Source of the DNA: DATFVA01 sp963832355
GTDB lineage: Bacteria > Bacteroidota > Ignavibacteria > Ignavibacteriales > Ignavibacteriaceae
Assembly (NCBI GenBank): GCA_963832355.1
Contig: CAWHTX010000018.1
Location: forward strand, 1-64,000
Reading direction: 5' to 3'
DNA length: 64,000 nt
Positions 13,633 through 22,416 of the stretch are shown here, piece by piece. The translations under genes and the position numbers were made by a program. Below the pieces are notes generated by a model. The model searched no databases, had not been told where the DNA came from, and worked only from the letters and a program-made list of their open reading frames with translations. Positions within the stretch are counted from its first letter, which is position 1. Each line of letters opens with the position of its first letter.

Positions 13633-14385
13633 TTACTGCAATTCGTCATAGAGATTGCGGAACTTCTGAACGTCCTCCCAGCATCCTCTTTTCCAATTAG
13701 GGTTTCGAAGAAGAGCTGCGGGATGGTAGGTAACCATAGTTTTAATACCCTTATAGTCAAATACCTTACCCCTCATACTTGTAAGCGAATCTCTTTTCTT
13801 CAAAAGTCCCTGCGCAGCGGTTAATCCGAGTGCAAGAATAAGTTTCGGTTTGATCAGCTCTATCTGTTTGTTGAGGTATGGGAAACATGAATCCATTTCC
13901 TCTGCAAAAGGTGTACGGTTTCCCGGAGGACGACATTTTACGATGTTGGCGATGTATACCTCGCTTCTTTCAAATTTTATGGCTTTAAGGATATCATTCA
14001 ACAGCTTACCTGCTCTTCCCACGAATGGTTCACCCTGTTTATCCTCTTCGGCACCGGGACCCTCACCCACAACAAGCACATCGGCGTTTGGATTCCCTAC
14101 GCCGAACACGAACTTATTCCTGGATTTATTAAGCGGGCATTTAATACAGTCTTTTATCAACCCATACAATTCTTCAAGAGATTGCGATTTTTCCCAATCC
14201 GCTTTAGGATCCTCAAACATCGGGATTTCCTCATCTCCTTTCAATTTATTCCTTTCCAGGTCTGTTTTACGCTGATTCGACATATGCTTCTGAATTTCAT
14301 TACGTGTTTCAAAGAGGTCATCGCCAAAAATTTCTTTCTGATCAAGCAATGCCTGAATTAATTCATCTTTGATGTTTTTATTCAT
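13633..14385 (-). CDS. Uracil-DNA glycosylase, family 4 (4Fe-4S)
   Basis: A 250-residue uracil-DNA glycosylase that removes uracil from DNA to start base-excision repair. Motif GEGPGAEEDKQGEPFVGRAG (about residues 108-127) is the family-4 active-site loop, and YHPAALLRNP is the second motif. Four cysteines (CIKC near residue 79, KCRPPGN, and CFPYL) fit the 4Fe-4S ligands. An N-terminal charged extension of about 60 residues precedes the domain, as in many relatives. It sits between dnaB and coaBC on the same strand. Confidence 0.92.
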   Translation of the reverse strand: MNKNIKDELIQALLDQKEIFGDDLFETRNEIQKHMSNQRKTDLERNKLKGDEEIPMFEDPKADWEKSQSLEELYGLIKDCIKCPLNKSRNKFVFGVGNPNADVLVVGEGPGAEEDKQGEPFVGRAGKLLNDILKAIKFERSEVYIANIVKCRPPGNRTPFAEEMDSCFPYLNKQIELIKPKLILALGLTAAQGLLKKRDSLTSMRGKVFDYKGIKTMVTYHPAALLRNPNWKRGCWEDVQKFRNLYDELQ

Positions 14386-14420
14386 TCTGTCCGGTTATTT
14401 TTTTGAAGGAAGTTAAAAGA

Positions 14421-15638
14421 TCAGCCTATGGCTTTAAGGATCTCTGTAAGAATTTTATTTGCCGTCTGGAATTTAGACATTAGTCCGAACTTAGCAGTTT
14501 TTCCGTCTTTATGAATTACAGTAACTTTATTTGTTTCGAATTCGAATCCGCTTTTCTTATCCTTTAAAGAATTCAATACGATCAGATCAAGATCCTTGTT
14601 CTTAAGTTTCTTTTTAGCATTTGAAATTTCGTTATCCGTCTCCAGGGCAAAGCCCGCAATAAACTGATTCTTTCTTTTTAACGTTCCCAGTATGTCGCTT
14701 GTTTCTTTTAGCTTCAGAGAAGACAGATTTGAGGTTTCCTTTTTAATCTTGGAAGAAGATTTTTTCTCGGGCCTGTAATCAGCAACAGCTGCAGCCATAA
14801 CCAGAATATCCGTGGAGGCAAATTCTTTATTAACCATTTTCTTCATCTCTTCAGCAGAACGGATATTAACCTGTTTAATCTCGGGATAGGCCGTTTCGGC
14901 TGAAGGACCTGTTATAAGCACTACATCAGCACCACGCAGAAAAGCAGCTTTTGCAACAGCATATCCCATTTTTCCCGAAGAACGGTTGCCGATAAATCTG
15001 ACGGGATCAACATCTTCATAAGTGGGCCCTGCCGTAACAAGTACCTTTTTGCCGATCAGATCCAAATGATATCCCGATAAAACAAGCTCGGCAGCATCAA
15101 GAATCTTACCGGTTTCTGCCAGCCGGCCTTTGCCTGTTAATCCGCTCGCAAGTTCACCTTCTTCGCCTTCAACTATATAGTACCCATTATTTCTAAGTTT
15201 TTCAAGATTTTCCTGTGTAACACGATTCATATACATATCAACGTCGGCTGCAGGTGCAATGATAAGAGGACAGCGCAGAGCAGTTACAAGTGTAGTCAAT
15301 GCATTATCTGCAAAACCATGAGCTATCTTTGCTGCCGTATTTACCGTTGCCGGAGCAATGATCATAAGATCGGCCCATGTTCCGTAATCAATATGCCAGG
15401 TATTTACTTCGCATCCGTCCGACTGTGAACCGGGGAAAGTATTAACTATTACTTTATTATGTGTGAGCGATGAAAATGTAAGAGGGGCTACAAACTCAAG
15501 AGCGGAAGGAGTCATTACAACTCTAACTTCCGCACCTCTCTGACTAAGCTCTCTCACAAGGTAACAGGTTTTGTAAGCAGCGATGCCGCCTGATACCCCA
15601 ACAATTATTTTTTTTCCTGAAAGAACGTCATCAGACAT
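14421..15638 (-). CDS. coaBC: Bifunctional phosphopantothenoylcysteine decarboxylase / phosphopantothenate-cysteine ligase
   Basis: A 405-residue CoaBC that makes 4'-phosphopantetheine for coenzyme A. The N-terminal flavin-binding CoaC half (about 1-185) has GGIAAYKTCYLVREL and the APATVNTAAKIAHG active region; the CoaB half (about 190-405) has VLVTAGPTYEDVDPVRFIGN and SSGKMGYAVAKAA, with KIKK downstream. Length is normal. It lies 19 bases downstream of rpoZ in the conserved order yicC-gmk-rpoZ-coaBC. Confidence 0.95.
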   Translation of the reverse strand: MSDDVLSGKKIIVGVSGGIAAYKTCYLVRELSQRGAEVRVVMTPSALEFVAPLTFSSLTHNKVIVNTFPGSQSDGCEVNTWHIDYGTWADLMIIAPATVNTAAKIAHGFADNALTTLVTALRCPLIIAPAADVDMYMNRVTQENLEKLRNNGYYIVEGEEGELASGLTGKGRLAETGKILDAAELVLSGYHLDLIGKKVLVTAGPTYEDVDPVRFIGNRSSGKMGYAVAKAAFLRGADVVLITGPSAETAYPEIKQVNIRSAEEMKKMVNKEFASTDILVMAAAVADYRPEKKSSSKIKKETSNLSSLKLKETSDILGTLKRKNQFIAGFALETDNEISNAKKKLKNKDLDLIVLNSLKDKKSGFEFETNKVTVIHKDGKTAKFGLMSKFQTANKILTEILKAIG

Positions 15639-15657
15639 TATATATCTTCTTTGTTAA

Positions 15658-15963
15658 CTACTCTGTTTCAGGTTTGTTCTTATAGTCAAATTCAATATCA
15701 CCTTCAAGCAGCTCATGCAGTGCCTGAATATGAGGTTTCTCCCTTTTCTCAAAATCAAGTGCAATCTTCAGCTGAGCCGGGTTATCGAATTCCTCTCCCT
15801 CTTCTTCGCCTGCAGCAGTAGGAATGGTACTTACAAGGGCATTATATTCGATTTTATTTTCATCGTTAATCTGACGGGCTCTTTTTGCTGCAACAATTGC
15901 TGCCTCATATATATTTGCAGCTTCTTTATCAATCTGCCTTAAATCAACAGGTTCTATGAACAT
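15658..15963 (-). CDS. rpoZ: RNA polymerase omega subunit (Rpb6 family)
   Basis: A 101-residue Rpb6/omega-type protein, with the helix IYEAAIVAAKRARQIND that binds the beta-prime C-terminus, followed by an acidic insert rich in Glu (GEEEGEEFDNP). This is the form seen in Bacteroidota and relatives. Omega helps RNA polymerase assembly and ppGpp response in other bacteria. ATG follows the gmk stop codon with no spacing (TAA-ATG), so the two are translationally coupled. Confidence 0.88.
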   Translation of the reverse strand: MFIEPVDLRQIDKEAANIYEAAIVAAKRARQINDENKIEYNALVSTIPTAAGEEEGEEFDNPAQLKIALDFEKREKPHIQALHELLEGDIEFDYKNKPETE

Positions 15964-16536
15964 TTACTTTTTCTCCTTCATTATATTTGCTATTAAACTT
16001 TTTAAATCGGAAACTGCCTGTTCAATCTCAACGTTATATATAAAATAATCAAAATTATCCTTAAGTCTCAATTCCATTTCCGCTCTCTCAATCCTCTTCT
16101 TAAGATCAATTTCATTTTCCGTCTGCCTGTTTTTCAATCGGTTTACCAGTTCTTCGAAGCTTGGCGGCAGAATATAGATCAAAACCGACTCCGGGTATAT
16201 TTCCTTTATCTTCAGTGCGCCTTTTACATCTATCTCAAGCAGAACACTCTTACCTTCACCCAGGTTATCATCCAGGTACCGTCTCAGCGTGCCGTAATAA
16301 TAATCATAAAATTTTTCCCATTCAGCGAACTCATCATTTACTATCTTTTTCTTAAACTCATCTTCCGTAAGGAAAAAATAATCTCTTCCTTCAGTTTCGT
16401 TTTTCCGTTTTTTCCTGGTGGTAGCTGATACTGAAAATATTATATCCGGAAATTCTTTAAGAATTCGTCTTACAATGGTTGTTTTCCCGGTGCCGCTGGG
16501 TGCGGCAACAATAAATAAAATACCTGTTGAATTCAA
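15964..16536 (-). CDS. gmk: Guanylate kinase
   Basis: A 190-residue kinase converting GMP to GDP. P-loop APSGTGKTT (residues 11-19), GMP-binding segments SVSATTRKKR and EGRDYFF, and LLEIDVKGALKIK with the downstream ILPPSFEEL are all canonical. Usual length. It abuts rpoZ downstream and lies four bases after the yicC stop. Confidence 0.97.
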   Translation of the reverse strand: MNSTGILFIVAAPSGTGKTTIVRRILKEFPDIIFSVSATTRKKRKNETEGRDYFFLTEDEFKKKIVNDEFAEWEKFYDYYYGTLRRYLDDNLGEGKSVLLEIDVKGALKIKEIYPESVLIYILPPSFEELVNRLKNRQTENEIDLKKRIERAEMELRLKDNFDYFIYNVEIEQAVSDLKSLIANIMKEKK

Positions 16537-16539
16537 ATA

Positions 16540-17415
16540 TCACTCGATGTTTTGAATCTGTTCGCGTATCTTTTCAATTTCTTCTTTTACAAGAACAGAG
16601 TTGTGGGTGATTGCTGTTGAAATTGTTTTTGCTGAAATCGTGTTAGCTTCGCGGTTCATTTCCTGGCAGAGGAAATTCAACTTCCTGCCAGGCTCCTGGT
16701 CATTTGCCATACTTTCAAGAAAAAATTTAAGATGACTTCTCAGCCTGACACATTCTTCAGTTATTTCCGATTTGTCAGCAATAAGAGCGAGTTCCAGTTC
16801 CAGCCTGTCGCTGTAAGAAGTAACACCCTCAACCAATGCTTTCATCCGTTCCTTCAGCTTATTAAAATACTCGGTTACACTCTTTCCCGATTCATCCTGA
16901 ATTACTGCTACTTTCTTTTCTATAATACCGATCCTTCTCTTAAGATCTTTCGCAAGCTCTTTGCCTTCATTTTGCCGCATCTTCTTAAGCTGGACCAAGG
17001 CTGATTCCAGAGCTTTTTTTATAAGCTTAAAGACTTCTTCATCGTACTCTTTATCATTCTGAAGAAATAATTCCCTGTTGTAAAGCAGATGTTCAAGTTT
17101 AATCTTCTCAGTTATTTTGGTCAGTTTCTTTACTTCTTTAAGAACAGCCAGATAAGCTTTCAGCTTTTCCTTATCAATTGCCGGAACACCGTTGGAAACT
17201 CCGGTGTTTTTCAGTGTGAGGATTACAGATAGTTTTCCGCGGCTTACCTTACCTTTAATTACTTCCTTGATTTCATACTCCCTGTTCATGAGAGCGTTGG
17301 GAAGTTTAAGATAAATATCAAGGAACCGGCTGTTAACACTTTTAACCTCCAGTTCAACTGTATAATTGCTGTTTTCGGCTACACCTTTTCCGTAGCCGGT
17401 CATACTTGAAATCAT
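16540..17415 (-). CDS. YicC family endoribonuclease
   Basis: A 291-residue YicC/YloC protein. It starts MISSMTGYGKG and contains EVKSVNSRFLDIYLKLP, both hallmarks of the N-terminal domain, and ends with the DUF1732 region (FLCQEMNREANTISAKT). E. coli YicC has been shown to act as an RNase; function here is by homology. First gene of the gmk-rpoZ-coaBC group, four bases before gmk. Confidence 0.93.
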   Translation of the reverse strand: MISSMTGYGKGVAENSNYTVELEVKSVNSRFLDIYLKLPNALMNREYEIKEVIKGKVSRGKLSVILTLKNTGVSNGVPAIDKEKLKAYLAVLKEVKKLTKITEKIKLEHLLYNRELFLQNDKEYDEEVFKLIKKALESALVQLKKMRQNEGKELAKDLKRRIGIIEKKVAVIQDESGKSVTEYFNKLKERMKALVEGVTSYSDRLELELALIADKSEITEECVRLRSHLKFFLESMANDQEPGRKLNFLCQEMNREANTISAKTISTAITHNSVLVKEEIEKIREQIQNIE

Positions 17416-17492
17416 CCAGATGCCTTTAAAAAAGAATATTAAAAATAGGGATTTTCAGGACGGTAATCAAAACATTTCCGGAAATCTTAATT

Positions 17493-19490
17493 CTAGAAAG
17501 CTTCACCAATGCCGAAGTGAAACACTATATTATTCCAAAAATTCTTCTTAAACACCCAGGTTTTATCATCAGGATTGTACAACTTGAATGCAAAGTCAAG
17601 CCGGAACGGAGCAATGGAAGAATAATACCTTAACCCGACTCCAGGCGACAAAGCCAGCTGATCATATCTGAATTTATCATACCCTATCCAGGTATTTCCA
17701 TAATCAAAGAAAATCGCCGTCCCGAAAGTCTTTACGAATTTATACCTCCATTCGAAAGATCCTTCCAGCAGGAAAGTTCCACCTTTCACATTCACCCCGT
17801 TTATTCCATAAACAGTTGTGGCATTCTGGGGCACAAGTTCATTGGAACGCCACCCACGCACCGAGTTGCTTCCCCCTGCATAAAATGTCCGGTTCAAAGG
17901 CAGTCCGGCATAATCGCCATGATAAATCTGTATCCTCCCAACCTTAAATTTCGTAGCAAAGACAGCCATTTTCCTCTGATTCACGGCCAGATAATAATCT
18001 GCATTGAGAGATACCTTATAGAAGAGCGAACCATTAAATTCATCATTCCCAAGTTTCCCTATAAGATACGGTAGTGAATTTGCTTCTTCAAAAAGGATGG
18101 AAATAATATAGCCTTCGGTTGGGAAAAGAATATCATTAGTAGTTGTCCTTCCGAATTCAGCACCTATAATCGAGAGCAGCTTCCTGGAAAGGCTGTCGTT
18201 ATTTGTGCGGTATACCTCATTACTTTGCTCAACATTATAATATGTACTGAGGAAATTTATCGCTGTATATCTTGGAAGCTCGAAGTCGAAAGTAATTTTC
18301 GAGCCATACACTGTATTATTATACCTGGGCTGTTTATTTATGGTAGCATAATTCTCCCACGTTCCGAATATAGGTCTGCTGAACAGGTATGGCTGCTCAA
18401 GCGTTATACGTGCATCAAGGTAACCCAGCAGAGTCGTATCACGAAAGGAAAATTTCTTTAGAAGGGATCCATAATCAACATTAAAAATATCCTGGACACC
18501 AAAGGAAGTACTTATTGTTAATTTCCGGGCGCTGCCCAAAAAATTTCTTCTGATATAAGATAAACCAAGACCCGCATTCAAGGCACTCTGCTGGTTATTT
18601 ACAATAATTTCGGGTGAAAGTTCGTTCAGCTTTCCAATATTTGCCTCAAGCTTTATGGGTACTTTTGAGTCAGTTGTATCCTGCTCAACACCGGTAAGCA
18701 CAATAGAATTGAATAATCCCGTCCTGAACAGGCGCTGCTGGCTCTGTCTCAATTTATCAAGATTGTACAACTCCCCGCTTTTGATGTCGCTTATATCCCT
18801 TAACATACTTTCTTTTACATAAGGGGCACCATCACCGGAAGTAGTTACTTTAACCGTATCTATGTGATATTCCTTACCTGTAGTAAAATACATTGTCATA
18901 TTTGCCCTGTCTTCAACAGTGTCGGTTACCACTATGGTGCTGTCAAATTGTGCAAACATAAAACCATTATTCAGAAGGACAGACACACCCGACTGGATTT
19001 TCTGCTGCACGATATTCTGTATATATCTGTCGGCTGAATCAAATTTTACTTCATCCCGGAACTTTTTCATGGTGAGATCAGGTACATTCGACAGACCGTC
19101 AAGATTTACCTTTCCATAATTAGCAGCTTGTCCCTCACTGATTGTATAGGTGAGTGTAACTTCTTTATCTGTTGTATCCACGTCATAATGATACTTTACC
19201 CTGGCCTCGAAGAAACCATTTGCTTTATAATAAGACTTCAATGCTCTGACATCTATAGGGATATTTGACGAATCGAAGTATACCGGTTCACTGCCAAGAC
19301 TGGTAAATGAGTTCAGGAATTTCCAGAACCACCAGGGAGTTTCTTTTGAGAGAATTACGTCGCTTAATCGGGATGATGAGATGACATTATTCCCATTAAA
19401 ATTTATCTCTGCCAGTTCATACCTGGAATTCTCCTGTGCTAAAGCGGTTACAGCAGTAAAAAGTAAAATTATTGAGATAAATTTTGTCAT
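17493..19490 (-). CDS. BamA/TamA-family outer-membrane protein
   Basis: A 665-residue Omp85-superfamily protein. Signal peptide at 1-18 (ending ALAQ), POTRA-type domains to about residue 280 (GNNVISSSRLSDVI, YYKANGFFEARV, GQAANYGKVNLDG, RLFRTGLFNSIVL), then a 16-strand barrel with the conserved loop motif GGSNSVRGWRSNEL near residue 545 and a C-terminal strand ending in aromatic residues (FHFGIGEAF). It is shorter than typical BamA (about 800), so it may be a TamA-like or accessory assembly factor and not the main BamA. It lies 77 bases downstream of the yicC start region, transcribed separately or as the end of the lipoprotein/transpeptidase group upstream. Confidence 0.85.
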   Translation of the reverse strand: MTKFISIILLFTAVTALAQENSRYELAEINFNGNNVISSSRLSDVILSKETPWWFWKFLNSFTSLGSEPVYFDSSNIPIDVRALKSYYKANGFFEARVKYHYDVDTTDKEVTLTYTISEGQAANYGKVNLDGLSNVPDLTMKKFRDEVKFDSADRYIQNIVQQKIQSGVSVLLNNGFMFAQFDSTIVVTDTVEDRANMTMYFTTGKEYHIDTVKVTTSGDGAPYVKESMLRDISDIKSGELYNLDKLRQSQQRLFRTGLFNSIVLTGVEQDTTDSKVPIKLEANIGKLNELSPEIIVNNQQSALNAGLGLSYIRRNFLGSARKLTISTSFGVQDIFNVDYGSLLKKFSFRDTTLLGYLDARITLEQPYLFSRPIFGTWENYATINKQPRYNNTVYGSKITFDFELPRYTAINFLSTYYNVEQSNEVYRTNNDSLSRKLLSIIGAEFGRTTTNDILFPTEGYIISILFEEANSLPYLIGKLGNDEFNGSLFYKVSLNADYYLAVNQRKMAVFATKFKVGRIQIYHGDYAGLPLNRTFYAGGSNSVRGWRSNELVPQNATTVYGINGVNVKGGTFLLEGSFEWRYKFVKTFGTAIFFDYGNTWIGYDKFRYDQLALSPGVGLRYYSSIAPFRLDFAFKLYNPDDKTWVFKKNFWNNIVFHFGIGEAF

Positions 19491-19522
19491 CGCTAATCGT
19501 TCTGATACAAATAGTGAATGAA

Positions 19523-20140
19523 TCAGTCATCCAGGTCTATATCTTTACCTACTATTCTAAGATCAGGATAGTCCTTTTTGAAAACACTAAGGAAATAGTT
19601 TTTTACTTCAGGGGTTGAATTGTTAGACATAAAAAGTGATATTCTGCTTCCTTTTTCTATAAAAAGGTGAGCGTAATATGTCAGTCCCTCACTAAAATCA
19701 ACCATATAGGCAAAGACCTCACCGCCTCCGCTGCCAAGGTAGTAATCAAGTGAATTATAATAAAGCATATCGTGGTCACTGGAAGGCAGCCTTTCCTTCC
19801 TGACGAGTGCATCAGTAAAAGAACCTTCAAGCAGTCCTGTACTATCGACAGCCGTAAGTCCCGTTACATTCTTTTTCAGCAGGTAAAACCTTATCCCCCA
19901 TACATCCGGCTTATTTATTTCAGTTCCGACCGCGAATTCCTTTGTTGTATCCCGGTCATAGTGTCCAGCAACCGTGATCTGGATATCGTTTCCCACAACT
20001 TTTTTAGCTTCCTTCGTAACAGCCTCAGGGCTATTAAAGTCGACCTTATTCCCGGGTGTTTCCTTTTCTTTTTCATTACAGGAAAAAAGGATCAGGGAAA
20101 AAATAAGGACAACAAGATAATACTTCTTATTGGATGACAA
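19523..20140 (-). CDS. Lipoprotein of unknown function
   Basis: A 205-residue lipoprotein with signal peptide and lipobox LILFSC (Cys at about residue 21) followed by a Glu/Lys-rich linker. The rest is a soluble domain with no motif I recognise (YFLSVFKKDYPDLRIVGKDI at the C-terminus). Its start overlaps the end of the L,D-transpeptidase-like gene by 14 bases, which suggests translational coupling and a shared envelope role. Confidence 0.6.
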   Translation of the reverse strand: MSSNKKYYLVVLIFSLILFSCNEKEKETPGNKVDFNSPEAVTKEAKKVVGNDIQITVAGHYDRDTTKEFAVGTEINKPDVWGIRFYLLKKNVTGLTAVDSTGLLEGSFTDALVRKERLPSSDHDMLYYNSLDYYLGSGGGEVFAYMVDFSEGLTYYAHLFIEKGSRISLFMSNNSTPEVKNYFLSVFKKDYPDLRIVGKDIDLDD

Positions 20141-20822
20141 CTTTAGTTCCTTTCGATACTACAGAATATAGTTCGTAGATATCCTCATTACTGACAGCTA
20201 TTGATCCATCTGTCCAGTTAAAAACAAAAGGCAGGTTTTTGAATATAACATTATACTCACCTATTCCGTGGATGCTGACATCATTCCCCAGCGGAGTTTC
20301 AAGAGTGGGACAATCCTCGTAATAGAATTCAAATTTCAGCTGATCGAATTCCTGCTGCGTGATCAGGTTTTTCCGCAAAGCCTCAGTAATATCGTTAATA
20401 TTAGGATAATTTAATTTTAATTTGATATAGTATTTATGGTCTTTATCAATACTGCAAATCTGGTATGTGCCTACCGGCGTTGCGAAATCATCTGCCCGCG
20501 TTTTTGGATTATGAACATTCTTACCAAAACTGGCATGGTAGCTCTTTATCAGTACCGTATCTTCATAAAGGTTTAGACTGTAATCTTTTCTGTTTATGAT
20601 AATGTTCGGGTTGTGAAGCTTAGTAAATCCTTTTTCAGTCATCGCTTCCTGAAGAGGCACCTCCCTGAGGTTAAGGATTACTCCATATGCAATCACTCCA
20701 ATAATAAACAGGATTATTCCCCCGCTGAAAAAAAGTGCGCTTTTCAGAATTTTGGGATTGAATAATCTTGTGAGGAGTGATACCAGTTTATTTAAGTTTT
20801 CAGGGATATTAGATTTCATCAA
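20127..20822 (-). CDS. YkuD/YafK-like L,D-transpeptidase homologue lacking the catalytic Cys
   Basis: A 231-residue membrane-anchored protein with one N-terminal helix (about residues 27-50) and a periplasmic domain of the L,D-transpeptidase type: ATPVGTYQIC, then HGIGEYN and NWTDGSIAVSNEDI. In active members the last motif reads WTxGCIAV, with Cys as nucleophile and the upstream HG motif contributing the His. Here the Cys position is Ser, encoded TCA, two base changes from either Cys codon, so it is not an obvious single-base error. It may be inactive, a binding protein, or a serine variant. Confidence 0.75.
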   Translation of the reverse strand: MMKSNIPENLNKLVSLLTRLFNPKILKSALFFSGGIILFIIGVIAYGVILNLREVPLQEAMTEKGFTKLHNPNIIINRKDYSLNLYEDTVLIKSYHASFGKNVHNPKTRADDFATPVGTYQICSIDKDHKYYIKLKLNYPNINDITEALRKNLITQQEFDQLKFEFYYEDCPTLETPLGNDVSIHGIGEYNVIFKNLPFVFNWTDGSIAVSNEDIYELYSVVSKGTKVVIQ

Positions 20823-20956
20823 ATACTGGGCTGTTCTTCAATATCTTGAACTATCAGAAGTTAAAATTTAGTTAAAAAAAGAATAATATTTTACATAATT
20901 AAAGGATACTTACCGAACCGTGCGGAATCGGAATAAATTCGACAGCGTATGATAAT

Positions 20957-20985
20957 AAAAAACCCGGACTTTGCCGGGTTTTTTT
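20957..20985 (-). terminator. Intrinsic terminator after frr
   Basis: AACCCGG and CCGGGTT (20961-20967 and 20974-20980) form a stem with a six-base loop; on the minus strand it is followed by a run of T (the A-run at 20957-20962). It is about 20 bases after the frr stop and closes the pyrH-frr unit. T-residues on the plus side could make it work in both directions. Confidence 0.85.
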
Positions 20986-21004
20986 ACTGGATATCTAAAA
21001 GTTA

Positions 21005-21559
21005 TCAGACTTCCATAATTTCCTGCTCTTTATGCTTTAGTATATCATCGATCATTTTGGTGTGCTCATCAGTAAGTTTCTGAGTATTGTCCTCTGCGTC
21101 TTTCAGCTGATCCTCAGAGATCTTTTTTTCTTTCTCTTCCCTTTTAAGATGATCATTTGCATCACGTCTTACATTTCTTATAGCAATCTTGGCATCTTCG
21201 CCGAATTTCTTTACCAGCTTGACCAGTTCCTTTCTTCTTTCTTCATTAAGGGGCGGAATAGGGATCTTAAGGTTTGTACCGTCGCTTACCGGGTTCAATC
21301 CTATGTTTGCTTCAAGGATAGCTTTGTCGACCGCGTTCAGTACAGACTTGTCCCATGGTGTGAATGAGAGGGTGTGAGCATCCAGAACATTCAGATTTCC
21401 TACCTGGTTTACAGGAGTCATATTTCCGTAATATTCTACCTTAATCCCGTCCAGCAATGCCGTGGTAGCTTTACCGGACCTGATCTTTGAAAGTTCTCCT
21501 CTCAGGGCGTCTATGGATTTATCCATTCTGGACTTTGCATCTTTTAATATTTGTTCCAT
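21005..21559 (-). CDS. frr: Ribosome recycling factor
   Basis: A 184-residue RRF that splits post-termination ribosomes with EF-G. Typical features are KSRMDKSIDALRGELSKIRSGKATTALLDGI at the start (given in two parts: the helix and the RSGKA turn), the PPLNEERRKELVKLVKKFGE segment and a C-terminal coiled-coil ending KHKEQEIMEV. It lies 11 bases after pyrH, the conserved order. Confidence 0.97.
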   Translation of the reverse strand: MEQILKDAKSRMDKSIDALRGELSKIRSGKATTALLDGIKVEYYGNMTPVNQVGNLNVLDAHTLSFTPWDKSVLNAVDKAILEANIGLNPVSDGTNLKIPIPPLNEERRKELVKLVKKFGEDAKIAIRNVRRDANDHLKREEKEKKISEDQLKDAEDNTQKLTDEHTKMIDDILKHKEQEIMEV

Positions 21560-21570
21560 AGTATCCTCTT

Positions 21571-22314
21571 TTAATTTTTTTCTTCAGCTTTTTGATTGTT
21601 ATCGATTGTTGTGCCTACAGGCATTCCTTCCGCAAGTTTAACTAAATTACCGGGGATATCCATATTGAATACAACCATAGGAAGATCATTCTCCTGACAC
21701 AGACTGACAGCAGTTAAATCCATAACACGTAGGTTTTTTTTCAGTATATCAAGATAAGAAATGTTTTCGTATTTCACCGCATCGGGATCTTTTTCAGGGT
21801 CGGCATTGAACACTCCGTCCACCCTTGTTCCTTTTACAATTACATCCGCCTCAATTTCTACTGCACGCAGAGAAGCTGCTGTATCAGTTGAGAAATACGG
21901 ATGGCCGGTTCCCGCACCGAAAATCACCACCCTTCCTTTTTCAAGGTGTCTTATAGCTCTCCTTCTTATATAAGGTTCGGCAATTTCTTCCATTTTAATC
22001 GCGCTCATCAGTCTTGTCTGAATCCCTGTCTTTTCAACGGCATTCTGTAGAGCCAGCGAATTTATCATAGTTGCAAGCATACCCATCTGGTCGCCTGTTA
22101 CCCTATCGATTCCCTGGTCGAGTGCGCTCAATCCACGGTAAATATTTCCTCCGCCTATTACAATACCGAGCTGTACCTCTTTTTCATGGACTTTCTTCAC
22201 CTCTTCGGCAAAAAACTCCAGCACGTTATGATCGATACCGAATCCTTTACCACCCATCAATGATTCACCGCTCAGCTTCAGAAGTATCCTCTTATATTTC
22301 AATTTCTTAGCCAC
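21571..22314 (-). CDS. pyrH: UMP kinase
   Basis: A 247-residue amino-acid-kinase-fold UMP kinase making UDP. LLKLSGESLMGGKGFGID at the start, VIGGGNIYRG, DQMGMLATMIN and the GTGHPYFSTDTAASLRA motif (GTG-x-PxFSTD) identify it. Normal length. Followed by frr. The 102-base gap before it holds the rpsB-tsf terminator, so pyrH-frr probably has its own promoter or reads through. Confidence 0.97.
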   Translation of the reverse strand: MAKKLKYKRILLKLSGESLMGGKGFGIDHNVLEFFAEEVKKVHEKEVQLGIVIGGGNIYRGLSALDQGIDRVTGDQMGMLATMINSLALQNAVEKTGIQTRLMSAIKMEEIAEPYIRRRAIRHLEKGRVVIFGAGTGHPYFSTDTAASLRAVEIEADVIVKGTRVDGVFNADPEKDPDAVKYENISYLDILKKNLRVMDLTAVSLCQENDLPMVVFNMDIPGNLVKLAEGMPVGTTIDNNQKAEEKN

Positions 22315-22369
22315 TGTGTAGTCTTTCAGGTTATGTTGGAGAATTGCCGGTTAATACCGGTTTAAATAT

Positions 22370-22401
22370 AAAAAAAGGTCTTAAATAATTTAAGACCTTT
22401 T
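22370..22401 (-). terminator. Intrinsic terminator after rpsB-tsf
   Basis: AAAAGGTCTTAAA (22373-22385) pairs perfectly with TTTAAGACCTTTT (22389-22401) around a three-base loop. On the minus strand the stem is followed by T residues (A-run 22370-22376). It is 16 bases after the tsf stop. Confidence 0.85.
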
Positions 22402-22416
22402 CAGTATTAAACTGAT

